From Peribacillus cavernae (GTDB taxonomy: Bacteria; Bacillota; Bacilli; Bacillales; DSM-1321), in contig NZ_RYZZ01000037.1 in NCBI RefSeq assembly GCF_003989135.1, positions 62,001 to 126,000 of the forward strand: 64,000 nucleotides of DNA, given 5' to 3'. Position numbers and translations under genes: made by a program. Positions 56,612 to 64,000 of this stretch are shown here, piece by piece. Positions within the stretch are counted from its first letter, which is position 1. Each line of letters starts with the position of its first letter. The notes under the pieces are model-generated. The model did no database searches and was not told the origin of the DNA. It saw nothing but the letters and a program-made list of their open reading frames with translations.

Positions 56612-57421
56612 TTACAGGGACTCCTTAACGATATATCTGCCTTTTCCATGGGGGATACATAGAGGCGTACCAAAAAGAGGGTCCACTGTAACCTCACAAG
56701 CCATTTGGAAGACTTCTTTTACTAGGGAACGATTCACGATAGATTCAGGTTTTCCCTGGGCACAAACCTTTTTATTTTTCAATGCAACGATATGATGGGC
56801 GTAACGGCAGGCTAAATTCAAATCATGGAGTACCATGATAATCGTCCGGTTTTCTTTTTCATTCAAATCAAACAATAAATCAAGGATCTCAATCTGGTGT
56901 GTCATATCGAGATACGTGGTAGGCTCATCCAAAAGAAGGAACTCTGTGTCCTGTGCAAGAGTCATCGCAATCCAGGCACGTTGGCGCTGTCCGCCTGAAA
57001 GAGTATCGACAGGACGGTCTTTTAACTCAACAAGCCCTGTAGCTGCAAGAGCCGCTTCTACCTTCTGTTCATCTTCTTCACTCCACTGCTTTAACCAGCT
57101 TTGGTATGGATATCTTCCCTGTTTAACCAGTTGCATGACCGTCAACCCTTCAGGAGCTGCTGGAGATTGGGGAAGGATCGACATTTTCCTTGCTACCTCT
57201 TTTGTGGGGAGCTTTGCGATGGCTTCTCCATTCAATAAAACAGAGCCGGACTTTGGTTTTAACAGACGGGCAATTGAGCGCAGGAGCGTAGATTTACCGC
57301 AGCCATTACTGCCGATGAATACGGTAATTTCACCTTTTGGGATGGCTAAGTCCAATTCATCGATGATATTATGTTCGCCATATGATAAAGTTAGGGCTTC
57401 TGTTTTAATCGCACTGTCCAT
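56612..57421 (-). CDS. yusV: iron-siderophore ABC transporter ATPase (YusV-type)
   Basis: FecE/FepC-type ATPase, 269 residues from ATG 57421 (MDSAIKTEAL), AAAGGAG nine bases upstream; 37 earlier codons are not used. Walker A GSNGCGKST residues 37-45, signature LSGGQRQR 141-148, Walker B FLLLDEPTTYLDM. In B. subtilis YusV serves both Feu and Yfi siderophore systems from a separate locus; here it is the third gene behind two permeases, giving a complete transporter. Confidence 0.9.
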   Translation of the reverse strand: MDSAIKTEALTLSYGEHNIIDELDLAIPKGEITVFIGSNGCGKSTLLRSIARLLKPKSGSVLLNGEAIAKLPTKEVARKMSILPQSPAAPEGLTVMQLVKQGRYPYQSWLKQWSEEDEQKVEAALAATGLVELKDRPVDTLSGGQRQRAWIAMTLAQDTEFLLLDEPTTYLDMTHQIEILDLLFDLNEKENRTIIMVLHDLNLACRYAHHIVALKNKKVCAQGKPESIVNRSLVKEVFQMACEVTVDPLFGTPLCIPHGKGRYIVKESL

Positions 57422-57440
57422 TTTTCCCTGCTCCTTTATT

Positions 57441-58496
57441 TTAGGAATTTCTCGTTTTATATAATAAGTAGATAAAGTAAGGGGCGCCGATACTGGCTGT
57501 GAAAACACCGGCTGGGATTTCCAGAGGGTCAAAAAGCGTTCTGCCGGCTAAATCGGCGATGATGACCAAAACAGCACCTATCAAAGCAGCTACAGGCAAA
57601 AGCGCTCCAAAAGCACTTCCTACAAGGCGCCTCGCTATGTGCGGAGCCATTAAACCCACAAAACCAATCCCCCCGGCAAAGGCTACCGCACTGCCTGTTA
57701 GGGCTGTAGCAATAAGTAATAGCAGCAGCCTTTGCTTCTGTACCTTACTTCCTACACCCCGTGCAATGTCCTCCCCTAATTCCTGAACATTCAAATGGCG
57801 GACAAGCATAAAAGCAATCCCCATTAATACTAAAACAAGCGGAGTTACAATTGAGGCATCTGTCCATTTTGAACCGTTTACCGATCCGGTAATCCAAATA
57901 TTCGCCTGAGAAGCCCGGTAAATCGGGCCAAGTATCATCATCGTCGTGGTGCCAGCTTGCATCAAAGCTGAAATTCCAATTCCAATTAGCACAAGCCGGA
58001 CCGGGGAAACCCCGTTTTTCCATGCTAAAAAATAAACCAGGAAAGCAGTGATTGCCGCCCCGGCAAAAGCTGCTATTGGAAGCCAGCTGATGCTGACAGT
58101 CAGTGCATTGTTCTCGGTGCTGAATAGTGCCAAAAATGACACGACTGCAAATGAAGCACCACTGGTTAAACCGATTATATCCGGTGACGCGAGTGGATTA
58201 CGGATAATCCCTTGCAAAATTCCCCCGGCAACCGCAAGCGCCATTCCCACCATCATAGCGACCATGATTCTCGGCAGCCTGAAAGAAGTAATTACTGTAG
58301 TATGCAATTTACTTCCAAATCCTAGTATTGCTTTTGCCACATCTAAAGGGGAAATATACAATTGGCCAGTTCCCGCGCTTAGCAGAAAAGTGAAGATTAG
58401 TAGAAATAGTAGCCCTGTAAAAATAGCAGCTGTCTTTTTGTCGAGTAACATGGAAATGAATCCATTAAACAAACGAAAACTTTTGTACTTATTCAA
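57441..58496 (-). CDS. FecCD-type siderophore permease (YfhA-like)
   Basis: Membrane permease, 351 residues, about ten helices. BtuC/FecCD motifs: GGILQGIIRNPLASPDIIGL, GFVGLMAPHIARRLVGSA and the ATPase-contact region before it. Start TTG 58496 overlaps the upstream permease stop (TTGA); AAAGGGG lies eleven bases before it. ATG 58451 is an alternative start. Forms a heterodimer with the other permease. Most like YfhA of the schizokinen/arthrobactin system, judged by context. Confidence 0.88.
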   Translation of the reverse strand: MNKYKSFRLFNGFISMLLDKKTAAIFTGLLFLLIFTFLLSAGTGQLYISPLDVAKAILGFGSKLHTTVITSFRLPRIMVAMMVGMALAVAGGILQGIIRNPLASPDIIGLTSGASFAVVSFLALFSTENNALTVSISWLPIAAFAGAAITAFLVYFLAWKNGVSPVRLVLIGIGISALMQAGTTTMMILGPIYRASQANIWITGSVNGSKWTDASIVTPLVLVLMGIAFMLVRHLNVQELGEDIARGVGSKVQKQRLLLLLIATALTGSAVAFAGGIGFVGLMAPHIARRLVGSAFGALLPVAALIGAVLVIIADLAGRTLFDPLEIPAGVFTASIGAPYFIYLLYKTRNS

Positions 58497-59497
58497 TTTG
58501 CGTTGAACCCCTTTCTCGCGATGTGTATAAAGAAGGGAGTTCCAATAATCGCTGTCATTACCCCAACCGGAACCTCCTGGGGCATGATGACATACCGGGC
58601 AAGGATATCCGCCGCTAGGAGAAGTATGCCTCCAAGCATGGCGCTATATGGAATGATCCACCTATGGTCGATGCCGATAATTGCGCGTGTGATATGCGGG
58701 ATTACAATTCCAATGAACCCTACCGGGCCTGCAATTGCCACTGCGCCTCCTGCAAGCAATATAACACAGGAAGCTGCTGTTAATTTTATGAAACCGACTT
58801 TAAGGCCCAGCCCTTTTGCTACATCATCACCCATGGAAAGCAGGTTTAACTTTGAAGCAAGCAACAAAGATATGACCCAGCCGACTGCCAAATATGGAAG
58901 AACTGCAGTCAACGTATCAAGCTTTCGTCCTTGGACGGAGCCGGCCAGCCAAAACAACACCTGGTCGAGCGTAGTTTCACTTATAACAAGAAACCCCTGT
59001 GTTATCGAAGAAAACAATACGGCGACGACCGAACCTGCTAACGTCAATTTCAGCGGAGTAAGTCCTTCCCTCCCAAACGAACCTACTATATATACGCCGA
59101 TCGCAGCAATCGCAGCTCCTAAAAACGAAACCCATGTATAAGCTTGCGTGCTGCCTGCTGAAAAAATAGTGACAGAAATCACCACTGCCAGCCCTGCCCC
59201 GGCATTTATACCGAAAATTTCGGGAGAAGCGAGCGGATTTTTTGTCAGCGTCTGCATCAACACTCCCGAAATTGCCAGGCTTGCACCAATACAAGCGGCA
59301 ATCAAAGACCTCGGCAGCCTTACCGACTGCAAGATCAGATGTTCTTTTGAACCATTAAAATCGGTAAAGGCCTCCAGCGCCACTTTCCAGGATGTGTCGG
59401 TATAGCCATAAACGATACTTGCACATATTAAAAAAAGCAAAAGCACTAAACATAAGTATAAACCCACTGTTTTTTGAAATTGTGTCTTTAAAAGCAT
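58493..59497 (-). CDS. FecCD-type siderophore permease (YfiZ-like)
   Basis: First gene of the three-gene permease/ATPase operon, 334 residues from ATG 59497 (MLLKTQFQKT), GAGAGGA nine bases upstream and equal in length to YfiZ/FeuB. A further 24 codons to ATG 59569 are open but have no convincing site. Motifs SGVLMQTLTKNPLASPEIFG and GFIGIVIPHITRAIIG. A Fur box lies upstream at 59612-59630. Confidence 0.88.
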   Translation of the reverse strand: MLLKTQFQKTVGLYLCLVLLLFLICASIVYGYTDTSWKVALEAFTDFNGSKEHLILQSVRLPRSLIAACIGASLAISGVLMQTLTKNPLASPEIFGINAGAGLAVVISVTIFSAGSTQAYTWVSFLGAAIAAIGVYIVGSFGREGLTPLKLTLAGSVVAVLFSSITQGFLVISETTLDQVLFWLAGSVQGRKLDTLTAVLPYLAVGWVISLLLASKLNLLSMGDDVAKGLGLKVGFIKLTAASCVILLAGGAVAIAGPVGFIGIVIPHITRAIIGIDHRWIIPYSAMLGGILLLAADILARYVIMPQEVPVGVMTAIIGTPFFIHIARKGFNAN

Positions 59498-59611
59498 AAA
59501 GGCATTTCCTCTCACCATATCTTGATCCAATTTATGTGCAGATACTAATAAGCGATTATTGTCAGACATTCCATATTCTCAGTCTAGTTGAATATTCAAC
59601 ACTTTGTCAAT

Positions 59612-59630
59612 GATAATGAAAATCGTTTTC
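59612..59630. promoter_or_regulatory. Fur box facing the permease operon
   Basis: GATAATGAAAATCGTTTTC agrees with 16 of 19 positions of the classic Fur consensus GATAATGATAATCATTATC. Lies about 115 bp before ATG 59497. Confidence 0.8.
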
Positions 59631-59639
59631 ATTTACCTA

Positions 59640-59668
59640 TTGACAAACAGTTTGTTTCATTTTAACAT
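59640..59668 (+). promoter_or_regulatory. promoter of the yfiY-like gene
   Basis: -35 TTGACA (59640-59645), 17-bp spacer, -10 TAACAT (59663-59668); the Fur box at 59683 covers the expected start region of transcription. Confidence 0.65.
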
Positions 59669-59682
59669 CAAAAAGAAGAGAT

Positions 59683-59697
59683 TGATAATGATTATCA
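59683..59697. promoter_or_regulatory. consensus Fur box before the yfiY-like gene
   Basis: TGATAATGATTATCA is a perfect 7-1-7 Fur inverted repeat (15 of 15). It lies just downstream of the -10 box, so Fe-Fur binding should block transcription. Confidence 0.92.
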
Positions 59698-59735
59698 TTA
59701 TTATTATTTCACTTACATTATGCAGGAGGTTTATC

Positions 59736-60722
59736 ATGTCAAAACAACGTTCCATTATATTGGCTATACTATCTTTGATTTTTGCAGTCGCACTAACTGC
59801 TTGCGGCGGAAATGACAAGAAGGAAGAATCGGATGAAACAAGTGCCAAGAATGAAAGCTACACGGTCGAACATGCGATGGGGAAAACAGACATTCCCGCA
59901 AAGCCTAAGAAGATTGTCATCTTAACAAATGAGGGTACCGAAGCTCTTTTAGCAATGGGTGTTAAACCTGTCGGTGCTGTAGAATCATGGCTGGGTGATC
60001 CCTGGTATGAGCATATTAAGGAAGACATGAAAGGCGTTGAAGTAGTTGGAACTGAAAGCGAGGTTAACCTTGAAGCGATTGCAGCCCTTCAGCCTGATTT
60101 AATCATTGGAAATAAATTGCGTCAGGAAAAACAATATGACCAGCTGAAAGAAATTGCACCAACCGTTTTCTCCGAAACACTAAGAGGAGATTGGAAAGAA
60201 AACTTCAATTTATATGCAAAAGCAATACATCGTGAAGAAAAAGGAAAAGAAGTTTTAAGTCAATATGATCAAAGAGTAGAAAGTTTGAAAGAAAAACTGG
60301 GTGATAAAAACAAACAGGAGGTATCCGTTGTCCGTTTCATGGCTGGAGTTACAAGGATTTATTACACTGACTCATTTTCAGGTGTTATTTTTGATGAATT
60401 AGGTTTTAAGCGCGCCGGGCAACAAGAAAAGCTTTTTACCGCTGAAAACAAACTGGGTAACCTCGCGATTGAGGTAGGAAAAGAAGCCATTCCTGAAATG
60501 GATGGAGATATTCTTTTTTACTTTACCTATGCTCCGGAAGGGGATAAAAAAGCTATTGATACTGAAGAAGAATGGATTAATGATCCTCTTTGGAAGAATT
60601 TGAATGCTGTTAAGAATGAAAAGGCATACCAGGTTGATGACGCTACTTGGAATACTGCTGGCGGTATCATCGCAGCCAATAAAATGCTTGATGATATCGA
60701 AAAAATCTTGTTGGATAAATAA
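59736..60722 (+). CDS. siderophore-binding lipoprotein (YfiY-like)
   Basis: Substrate-binding lipoprotein of an iron-siderophore ABC importer, 328 residues from ATG 59736 (MSKQRSIILA), GCAGGAGG six bases upstream; the longer frame begins inside the Fur/promoter region. Signal peptide with lipobox LTAC (Cys23). FepB/FhuD-type fold: KPKKIVILTNEGTEALLAMG, then EAIAALQPDLIIGNKLR. Similarity by eye is to YfiY, which binds schizokinen and arthrobactin; the exact ligand is inferred. Divergent from its permease/ATPase operon with shared Fur control. Confidence 0.9.
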   Translation: MSKQRSIILAILSLIFAVALTACGGNDKKEESDETSAKNESYTVEHAMGKTDIPAKPKKIVILTNEGTEALLAMGVKPVGAVESWLGDPWYEHIKEDMKGVEVVGTESEVNLEAIAALQPDLIIGNKLRQEKQYDQLKEIAPTVFSETLRGDWKENFNLYAKAIHREEKGKEVLSQYDQRVESLKEKLGDKNKQEVSVVRFMAGVTRIYYTDSFSGVIFDELGFKRAGQQEKLFTAENKLGNLAIEVGKEAIPEMDGDILFYFTYAPEGDKKAIDTEEEWINDPLWKNLNAVKNEKAYQVDDATWNTAGGIIAANKMLDDIEKILLDK

Positions 60723-60735
60723 AATAGTTAACTCT

Positions 60736-60771
60736 AAAAGGGAAACCACTGTGCCCGTGTTTCCCTTTTTT
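60736..60771 (+). terminator. terminator after the yfiY-like gene
   Basis: AAAGGGAAAC / GTTTCCCTTT, 10-bp stem, loop about 12 nt, then TTTT. Confidence 0.88.
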
Positions 60772-60819
60772 GTATTTATATCGCTATTTATTTGCACTAA
60801 TGGGGAAGCCTTCCTATAG

Positions 60820-60942
60820 AAATAGAGCAGGGCCCTCTGCACGAAACCTCACGGTACTCGCACTACCTGTCAGCTATACATTTCCGCCACAACGGCATGT
60901 TAGGGACTTCCACCCATTAGAGCGAAGCGCTGCCGAGCGCAC
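60820..60942 (-). mobile_element. 5' remnant of a group IIC intron
   Basis: Read on the minus strand from 60942, the segment starts GTGCGCTCGGCAGCG and continues with CTAATGGGTGGAAGTCCC, ATGCCGTTGTGGCGGAAATG, GTGCGAGTACCGTGAGG and GTGCAGAGGGCCCTG. This is the 5' consensus and domain I style of bacterial class C group II introns as I remember them. It begins directly after the U-tract of an intrinsic terminator (60943-60978), the known insertion preference of that class. No reverse transcriptase and no domain V or VI follow, so only about 120 bp remain. Not verified by alignment. Confidence 0.6.
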
Positions 60943-60978
60943 AAAAGACAAATGCTGCAGCGGCCGCATTTGTCTTTT
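60943..60978 (-). terminator. terminator after the RodA-like gene
   Basis: AAAAGACAAATG / CATTTGTCTTTT, 12-bp stem with GC-rich loop, T-run on the minus strand, directly at the stop of the RodA-like gene. Confidence 0.9.
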
Positions 60979-62154
60979 CTATGTATCGGTCGAAAACATA
61001 TATTTCTTATAGTGATAACGGATGCTGAAGATAAGCCCCATTGCCATCATGTTACCCATCAAGGAGCTCCCTCCGTAGCTTATGAACGGAAGCGGAATTC
61101 CCGTAATCGGAAGCACACCGATTGTCATCCCGATATTCTGGAACACATGGAAGGTAATCATACTGATCACACCCACACATACATAGGTGTAAAAATTATT
61201 TTTCGTTTCCATGCCAATTTTCGTGATGTGATAGATCAGCAGAAAAAACAAACTGATCACGATACTAGAACCGATAAACCCAAATTCTTCGCCGATGATG
61301 CTGAAGATGAAATCGGTTTGTCCTTCAGGCAAATACACTTCACGGGAGCCCACTCCGCCTTTGCCGTCTGTTTGACCGGAACCTATCGCCAGTAATGATT
61401 GTGTTAAATGGTATCCTGAGTTACTTTGGTAATTGTATGGGTCGATCCAGGAATAAATCCGCTCGAATTGATATTGATCAACGCCTAAATATTTTTCCAA
61501 AATATCCGGATACCAAATGACAAAATACAGAACCGTGCCTGTCAAAGCAATTCCTGTGGAAAATATCGGCAGTAAAATACGCCAGGAGATCCCCGAGATA
61601 AAAATCATGCCAACTAAAATAGCCAAAAACACAAGAGAAGTTCCAAGGTCCGGCTGTTGCATGATGAGTGCAAGAGGAAGAGCGGTAACTAGGCCGAGCT
61701 TGATCATTAATATTAAATCGGTCTGTGTTGTTTTAATCATTGTTTTCAGATGGTGGTTTGAAATGACGTTAGCTAAAGACAAAATCAGGAATACCTTCAT
61801 AACCTCCGAAGGCTGAAAAGAACCCATAAACGGTATTTGAAACCAACTCTTTGCACCATTGATAGGCTTTGCAATGCTTTCGGGAGCTATTATTAGGAAG
61901 ATAAGTAAAATACAGCCAAACCCATAGGAGTACCAGGAGATTTTTTTTAATTGATCCGAGTCTAATGTGATAACTCCAAGAATGATTCCAATGCCAACCA
62001 CGTAGAAGACAATTTGTTTCAGAAGAAAGTTGGCACTATACTGTTCTGACGTTTGAGCACTATAAATCGCAATTGAGCTTGCAATGAACAAGAGGAATAT
62101 GATAAATGCCAAACTATAATCGACACGGGTCGATATATTTTTTTCTGACTGCAT
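60979..62154 (-). CDS. SEDS peptidoglycan polymerase, RodA/FtsW family
   Basis: Ten-helix SEDS glycosyltransferase, 391 residues, close to the length of RodA. FQPSEVMKVFLILSLANVIS (about residue 113), QQPDLGTSLVFLAI, LPEGQTDFIFSIIGEEFGF (about residues 269-287) and GIPLPFISYGGSSLMGNMMA are family hallmarks; the catalytic Asp equivalent is in the LPEGQTDFIF loop. It elongates glycan strands with a class B PBP. RodA versus sporulation-specific paralogue is undecided. Upstream is a short triple repeat of AAAGGATCAAGC (62173-62208). Confidence 0.88.
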   Translation of the reverse strand: MQSEKNISTRVDYSLAFIIFLLFIASSIAIYSAQTSEQYSANFLLKQIVFYVVGIGIILGVITLDSDQLKKISWYSYGFGCILLIFLIIAPESIAKPINGAKSWFQIPFMGSFQPSEVMKVFLILSLANVISNHHLKTMIKTTQTDLILMIKLGLVTALPLALIMQQPDLGTSLVFLAILVGMIFISGISWRILLPIFSTGIALTGTVLYFVIWYPDILEKYLGVDQYQFERIYSWIDPYNYQSNSGYHLTQSLLAIGSGQTDGKGGVGSREVYLPEGQTDFIFSIIGEEFGFIGSSIVISLFFLLIYHITKIGMETKNNFYTYVCVGVISMITFHVFQNIGMTIGVLPITGIPLPFISYGGSSLMGNMMAMGLIFSIRYHYKKYMFSTDT

Positions 62155-62172
62155 CGTAACTCTCCCTTTTAA

Positions 62173-62208
62173 AAAGGATCAAGCAAAGGATCAAGCAAAA
62201 GATCAAAC
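62173..62208. repeat. three tandem 12-bp units before the RodA-like gene
   Basis: AAAGGATCAAGC occurs twice exactly and a third time as AAAAGATCAAAC, about 20 bp upstream of the start. Probably slippage in the leader; no regulator known. Confidence 0.6.
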
Positions 62209-62267
62209 TAATTCACACTTTATTATTATACTTGATAAAGAGAAAATCACAACAAAATGAATACTAT

Positions 62268-63350
62268 TTAGTCAGTAATTCCTTGTTGAACCAGTTCTAC
62301 ATCGACATCAACCTTGATAGGGACTGTGCGATATACATCCTCCCAATGCTTACTGTCAAAATTCCTGGTTTGGCTTCGTACCCGATCTCCAAGCGCCAGT
62401 GGGTCGATATTATTGTCTTGGAACATTTTCACCATCCTGTCCAGTTTCTTTTCAAGTGTCTTTTCTGACTTTTTTTCTATTGCTGTAACAGCAGACTGGC
62501 TTTTCAATTCAATGTTACGGGCTTCGAGCACCCCTCCTTTAATTTTAGCTTTGATGGAAATTTCAGGACTTCCATTTCCATCCTTAATCTCATATTTAAC
62601 TCTGGAAGAGATATTATCAATAGCTATATAAGAATGTTCTTTTATCCTGGCTTCGTATACCCCTTTTTTAAAGTTCTCAAGGAGAACCTTAAACAAAAAA
62701 CCGTCCTCGTATTTAATGTATTTGCCGATATATGTATCATCCTTAAAAAGGGCAATCCCTTTTATTTTGATATGGTTTTGCTCTACTTCCAATAACGGCA
62801 GAACAGGATCCATATTTTTTCCGGAGTAGTAATATAAAAAACTGTGCAGACTAGTTTCTGGAAGATGTGTTTTACTATTATGGTCAATAATCTCTTCCGT
62901 TTTCACACCGGGCGTTTTTAGCATTTTGGACTCTACATTTATGATATCTTCAGCTTTGCCTGAGACAACAGCCAAATAGAGGTCCCGCCCTACGGCTGGA
63001 TCCCTCCGGTATGTATCTACATAGTCATAGATGCCCTTTCTGGCAAGCTTTTCCCCGTAAAGAATAGCAGACAATCGACCGCCCACAAGACTTCTTGGTG
63101 CTTCAGATTCAATTTGCTGGCGGACATTCTTGTCAGTATGCGTGACTGCAGTATATACTTCTTTTCCCATTGATGATTTCTCACCAGATTGTGAAACGGA
63201 TACTACCGTCGATCCCTTAATCTTATCTGCTTCTGCAGTATCATAGCCCACCACTTCAGCAAGCAGGACATCCTCTAAAATATGGTCTTGAACCCCACAG
63301 CCAGTTAACATGACAAAAGATAATAAAACAAGCAGCATTTTTCCCATCAT
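62268..63350 (-). CDS. Ger(x)C family spore germination lipoprotein
   Basis: C subunit of a GerA-type germinant receptor in the spore inner membrane, 360 residues. Signal peptide with lipobox LTGC (Cys18). The order of domains is usual: LLAEVVGYDTAEADKIKGST, the RSLVGGRLSAILYGEKLARKG block (short of domain two), LEVEQNHIKIKGIALFKDD, and the C-terminal KTLEKKLDRMVKMFQDNNID. Its start overlaps the B-subunit stop by 4 bp. Confidence 0.9.
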   Translation of the reverse strand: MMGKMLLVLLSFVMLTGCGVQDHILEDVLLAEVVGYDTAEADKIKGSTVVSVSQSGEKSSMGKEVYTAVTHTDKNVRQQIESEAPRSLVGGRLSAILYGEKLARKGIYDYVDTYRRDPAVGRDLYLAVVSGKAEDIINVESKMLKTPGVKTEEIIDHNSKTHLPETSLHSFLYYYSGKNMDPVLPLLEVEQNHIKIKGIALFKDDTYIGKYIKYEDGFLFKVLLENFKKGVYEARIKEHSYIAIDNISSRVKYEIKDGNGSPEISIKAKIKGGVLEARNIELKSQSAVTAIEKKSEKTLEKKLDRMVKMFQDNNIDPLALGDRVRSQTRNFDSKHWEDVYRTVPIKVDVDVELVQQGITD

Positions 63351-64000
63351 TTACTTCTCTTCCTCACTTTATCGACAATCATATAGTAAACAAACAGAGC
63401 AGGGATATAAATAAAAACAGTCCAAAAGCCAACCTGGGATACTATCGTATTTAACTGGTCGATCCCCTGACGTGTTTGAAACAACATGCATGACAGAATG
63501 ATAATAAATAATAGAAAAAGTAACGACTTGCGCTGATTTACAGCGAACAGTCGTTTCACGCCCCTGCTTGCGGCCCAAACTCCCAGACAGACATTCGGGA
63601 TAATTTCAAAGAGCCATATGGAAACCCCAACGTATTCAAACCGCTCAACGAACGGTAAATCGACAATTTTCCACATCGTCAAGGTGGCCCAGATAGAATG
63701 TGCTAATTCTTCCTGAGTATAGTAGGCAAAAGAAACAAAAGCAGAAAACAGATAAACCGCTGTCGTAAATATAGTACCTATTTGGGCCCATTTCTCCGCC
63801 TTTCTTGGCTCATCCAAAAACGGATAGTACATTAATAGTAACTCGAACCCAAGAAAATTCAATGTCACCGCCTTAGCTGAAAGCAATAAATCTTTTACTG
63901 AGTGGTCCAGCACAGGAGACAGATTGGAAAAGTTAGCATACTGCAGAGGAAAGTATTTCAGCAGCAGAAGCGGCATGCCAATTAAAAGTCCGATAAATGC
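63347..64000 (-). CDS. GerB-type germination permease (N-terminal part beyond the window)
   Basis: Partial B subunit of the same germinant receptor, an APC-superfamily membrane protein. The frame is open to the window edge; about 217 C-terminal residues of the usual 360-370 are present. Visible: LLSAKAVTLNFLGFELLLMY, YPFLDEPRKAEKWA, and hydrophobic helices to the basic end VDKVRKRSK. The A subunit gene should lie further right. Confidence 0.88.
   Translation of the reverse strand, partial: AFIGLLIGMPLLLLKYFPLQYANFSNLSPVLDHSVKDLLLSAKAVTLNFLGFELLLMYYPFLDEPRKAEKWAQIGTIFTTAVYLFSAFVSFAYYTQEELAHSIWATLTMWKIVDLPFVERFEYVGVSIWLFEIIPNVCLGVWAASRGVKRLFAVNQRKSLLFLLFIIILSCMLFQTRQGIDQLNTIVSQVGFWTVFIYIPALFVYYMIVDKVRKRSK

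Noticed and set aside
60800-60942. tRNA or rRNA fragment
   Set aside because: The GC-rich structured segment has no cloverleaf or CCA end and does not resemble rRNA; the GTGCG start after a terminator fits a group IIC intron better.

Overview
The window reads as chromosomal core of a low-to-moderate G+C, endospore-forming Bacillaceae bacterium. Evidence is the gene order, which matches the Bacillus subtilis mrp-yuxO-yui-yum-yut-yun-suf-met-yus region almost gene for gene (known from the families, not searched here), together with sporulation and germination genes (yutH, yutC, lytH, yunB, gerB/gerC type), Gram-positive ribosome binding sites, frequent TTG/GTG starts and many intrinsic terminators. 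The species cannot be named from this alone.

Layout. 0.2-5.9 kb: complete seven-gene Mrp cation/proton antiporter operon. 6.2-11.4 kb: thioesterase YuxO, leucyl aminopeptidase, YuiD, a cobalamin/metal-binding-like protein, the 3D-domain protein YuiC, YuiB and the 39-residue YuiA. 11.7-20.2 kb: redox and Fe-S block with two type II NADH dehydrogenase-like proteins (YumB, YutJ), ferredoxin-NADP reductase YumC, Fe-S carriers YutM and YutI, and small cysteine proteins YuzB and YuzD. An Rrf2 regulator/QorB quinone reductase pair sits in this block beside a broken second copy of the yutM 3' end. 20.3-23.6 kb: hom-thrC-thrB operon, in which hom carries an in-frame TAG at codon 28. 23.9-32.3 kb: spore and housekeeping genes (yutH, pgpA-like yutG, yutF, yutE, DUF3055, yutD, yutC, lipA, lytH, yunB). 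32.4-34.4 kb: an HD-GYP protein and an 11-unit, 52-bp tandem array of palindromes. 34.6-42.6 kb: yunC, yunD, yunF and sufCDSUB. 43-49.3 kb: yurZ, a SAM-riboswitch-controlled metNPQ operon, yusE, yusF, gcvH, yusI. 49.5-56.4 kb: fadNAE beta-oxidation operon with a FadR-like operator, yuzL and a proline dehydrogenase. 56.6-60.7 kb: Fur-box-controlled hydroxamate-type siderophore uptake system with its own ATPase. 60.8-64 kb: a probable group IIC intron remnant, a RodA/FtsW-type protein and the end of a germinant receptor operon.

Functional threads are respiratory redox balance (Mrp, NDH-2, FNR, and a Rex-like site before yumB), Fe-S assembly with iron supply (suf, yutM, yutI, Fur-controlled uptake), and lipoate/glycine cleavage/fatty acid degradation. 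I did not find a clearly new multi-gene system. The most unusual items are the 52-bp palindromic array, the hom nonsense codon, the yutM relic beside the inserted Rrf2-qorB pair, the intron relic placed directly behind a terminator hairpin, and two enzymes (PepA, YutE) in which a family-signature catalytic residue is replaced.
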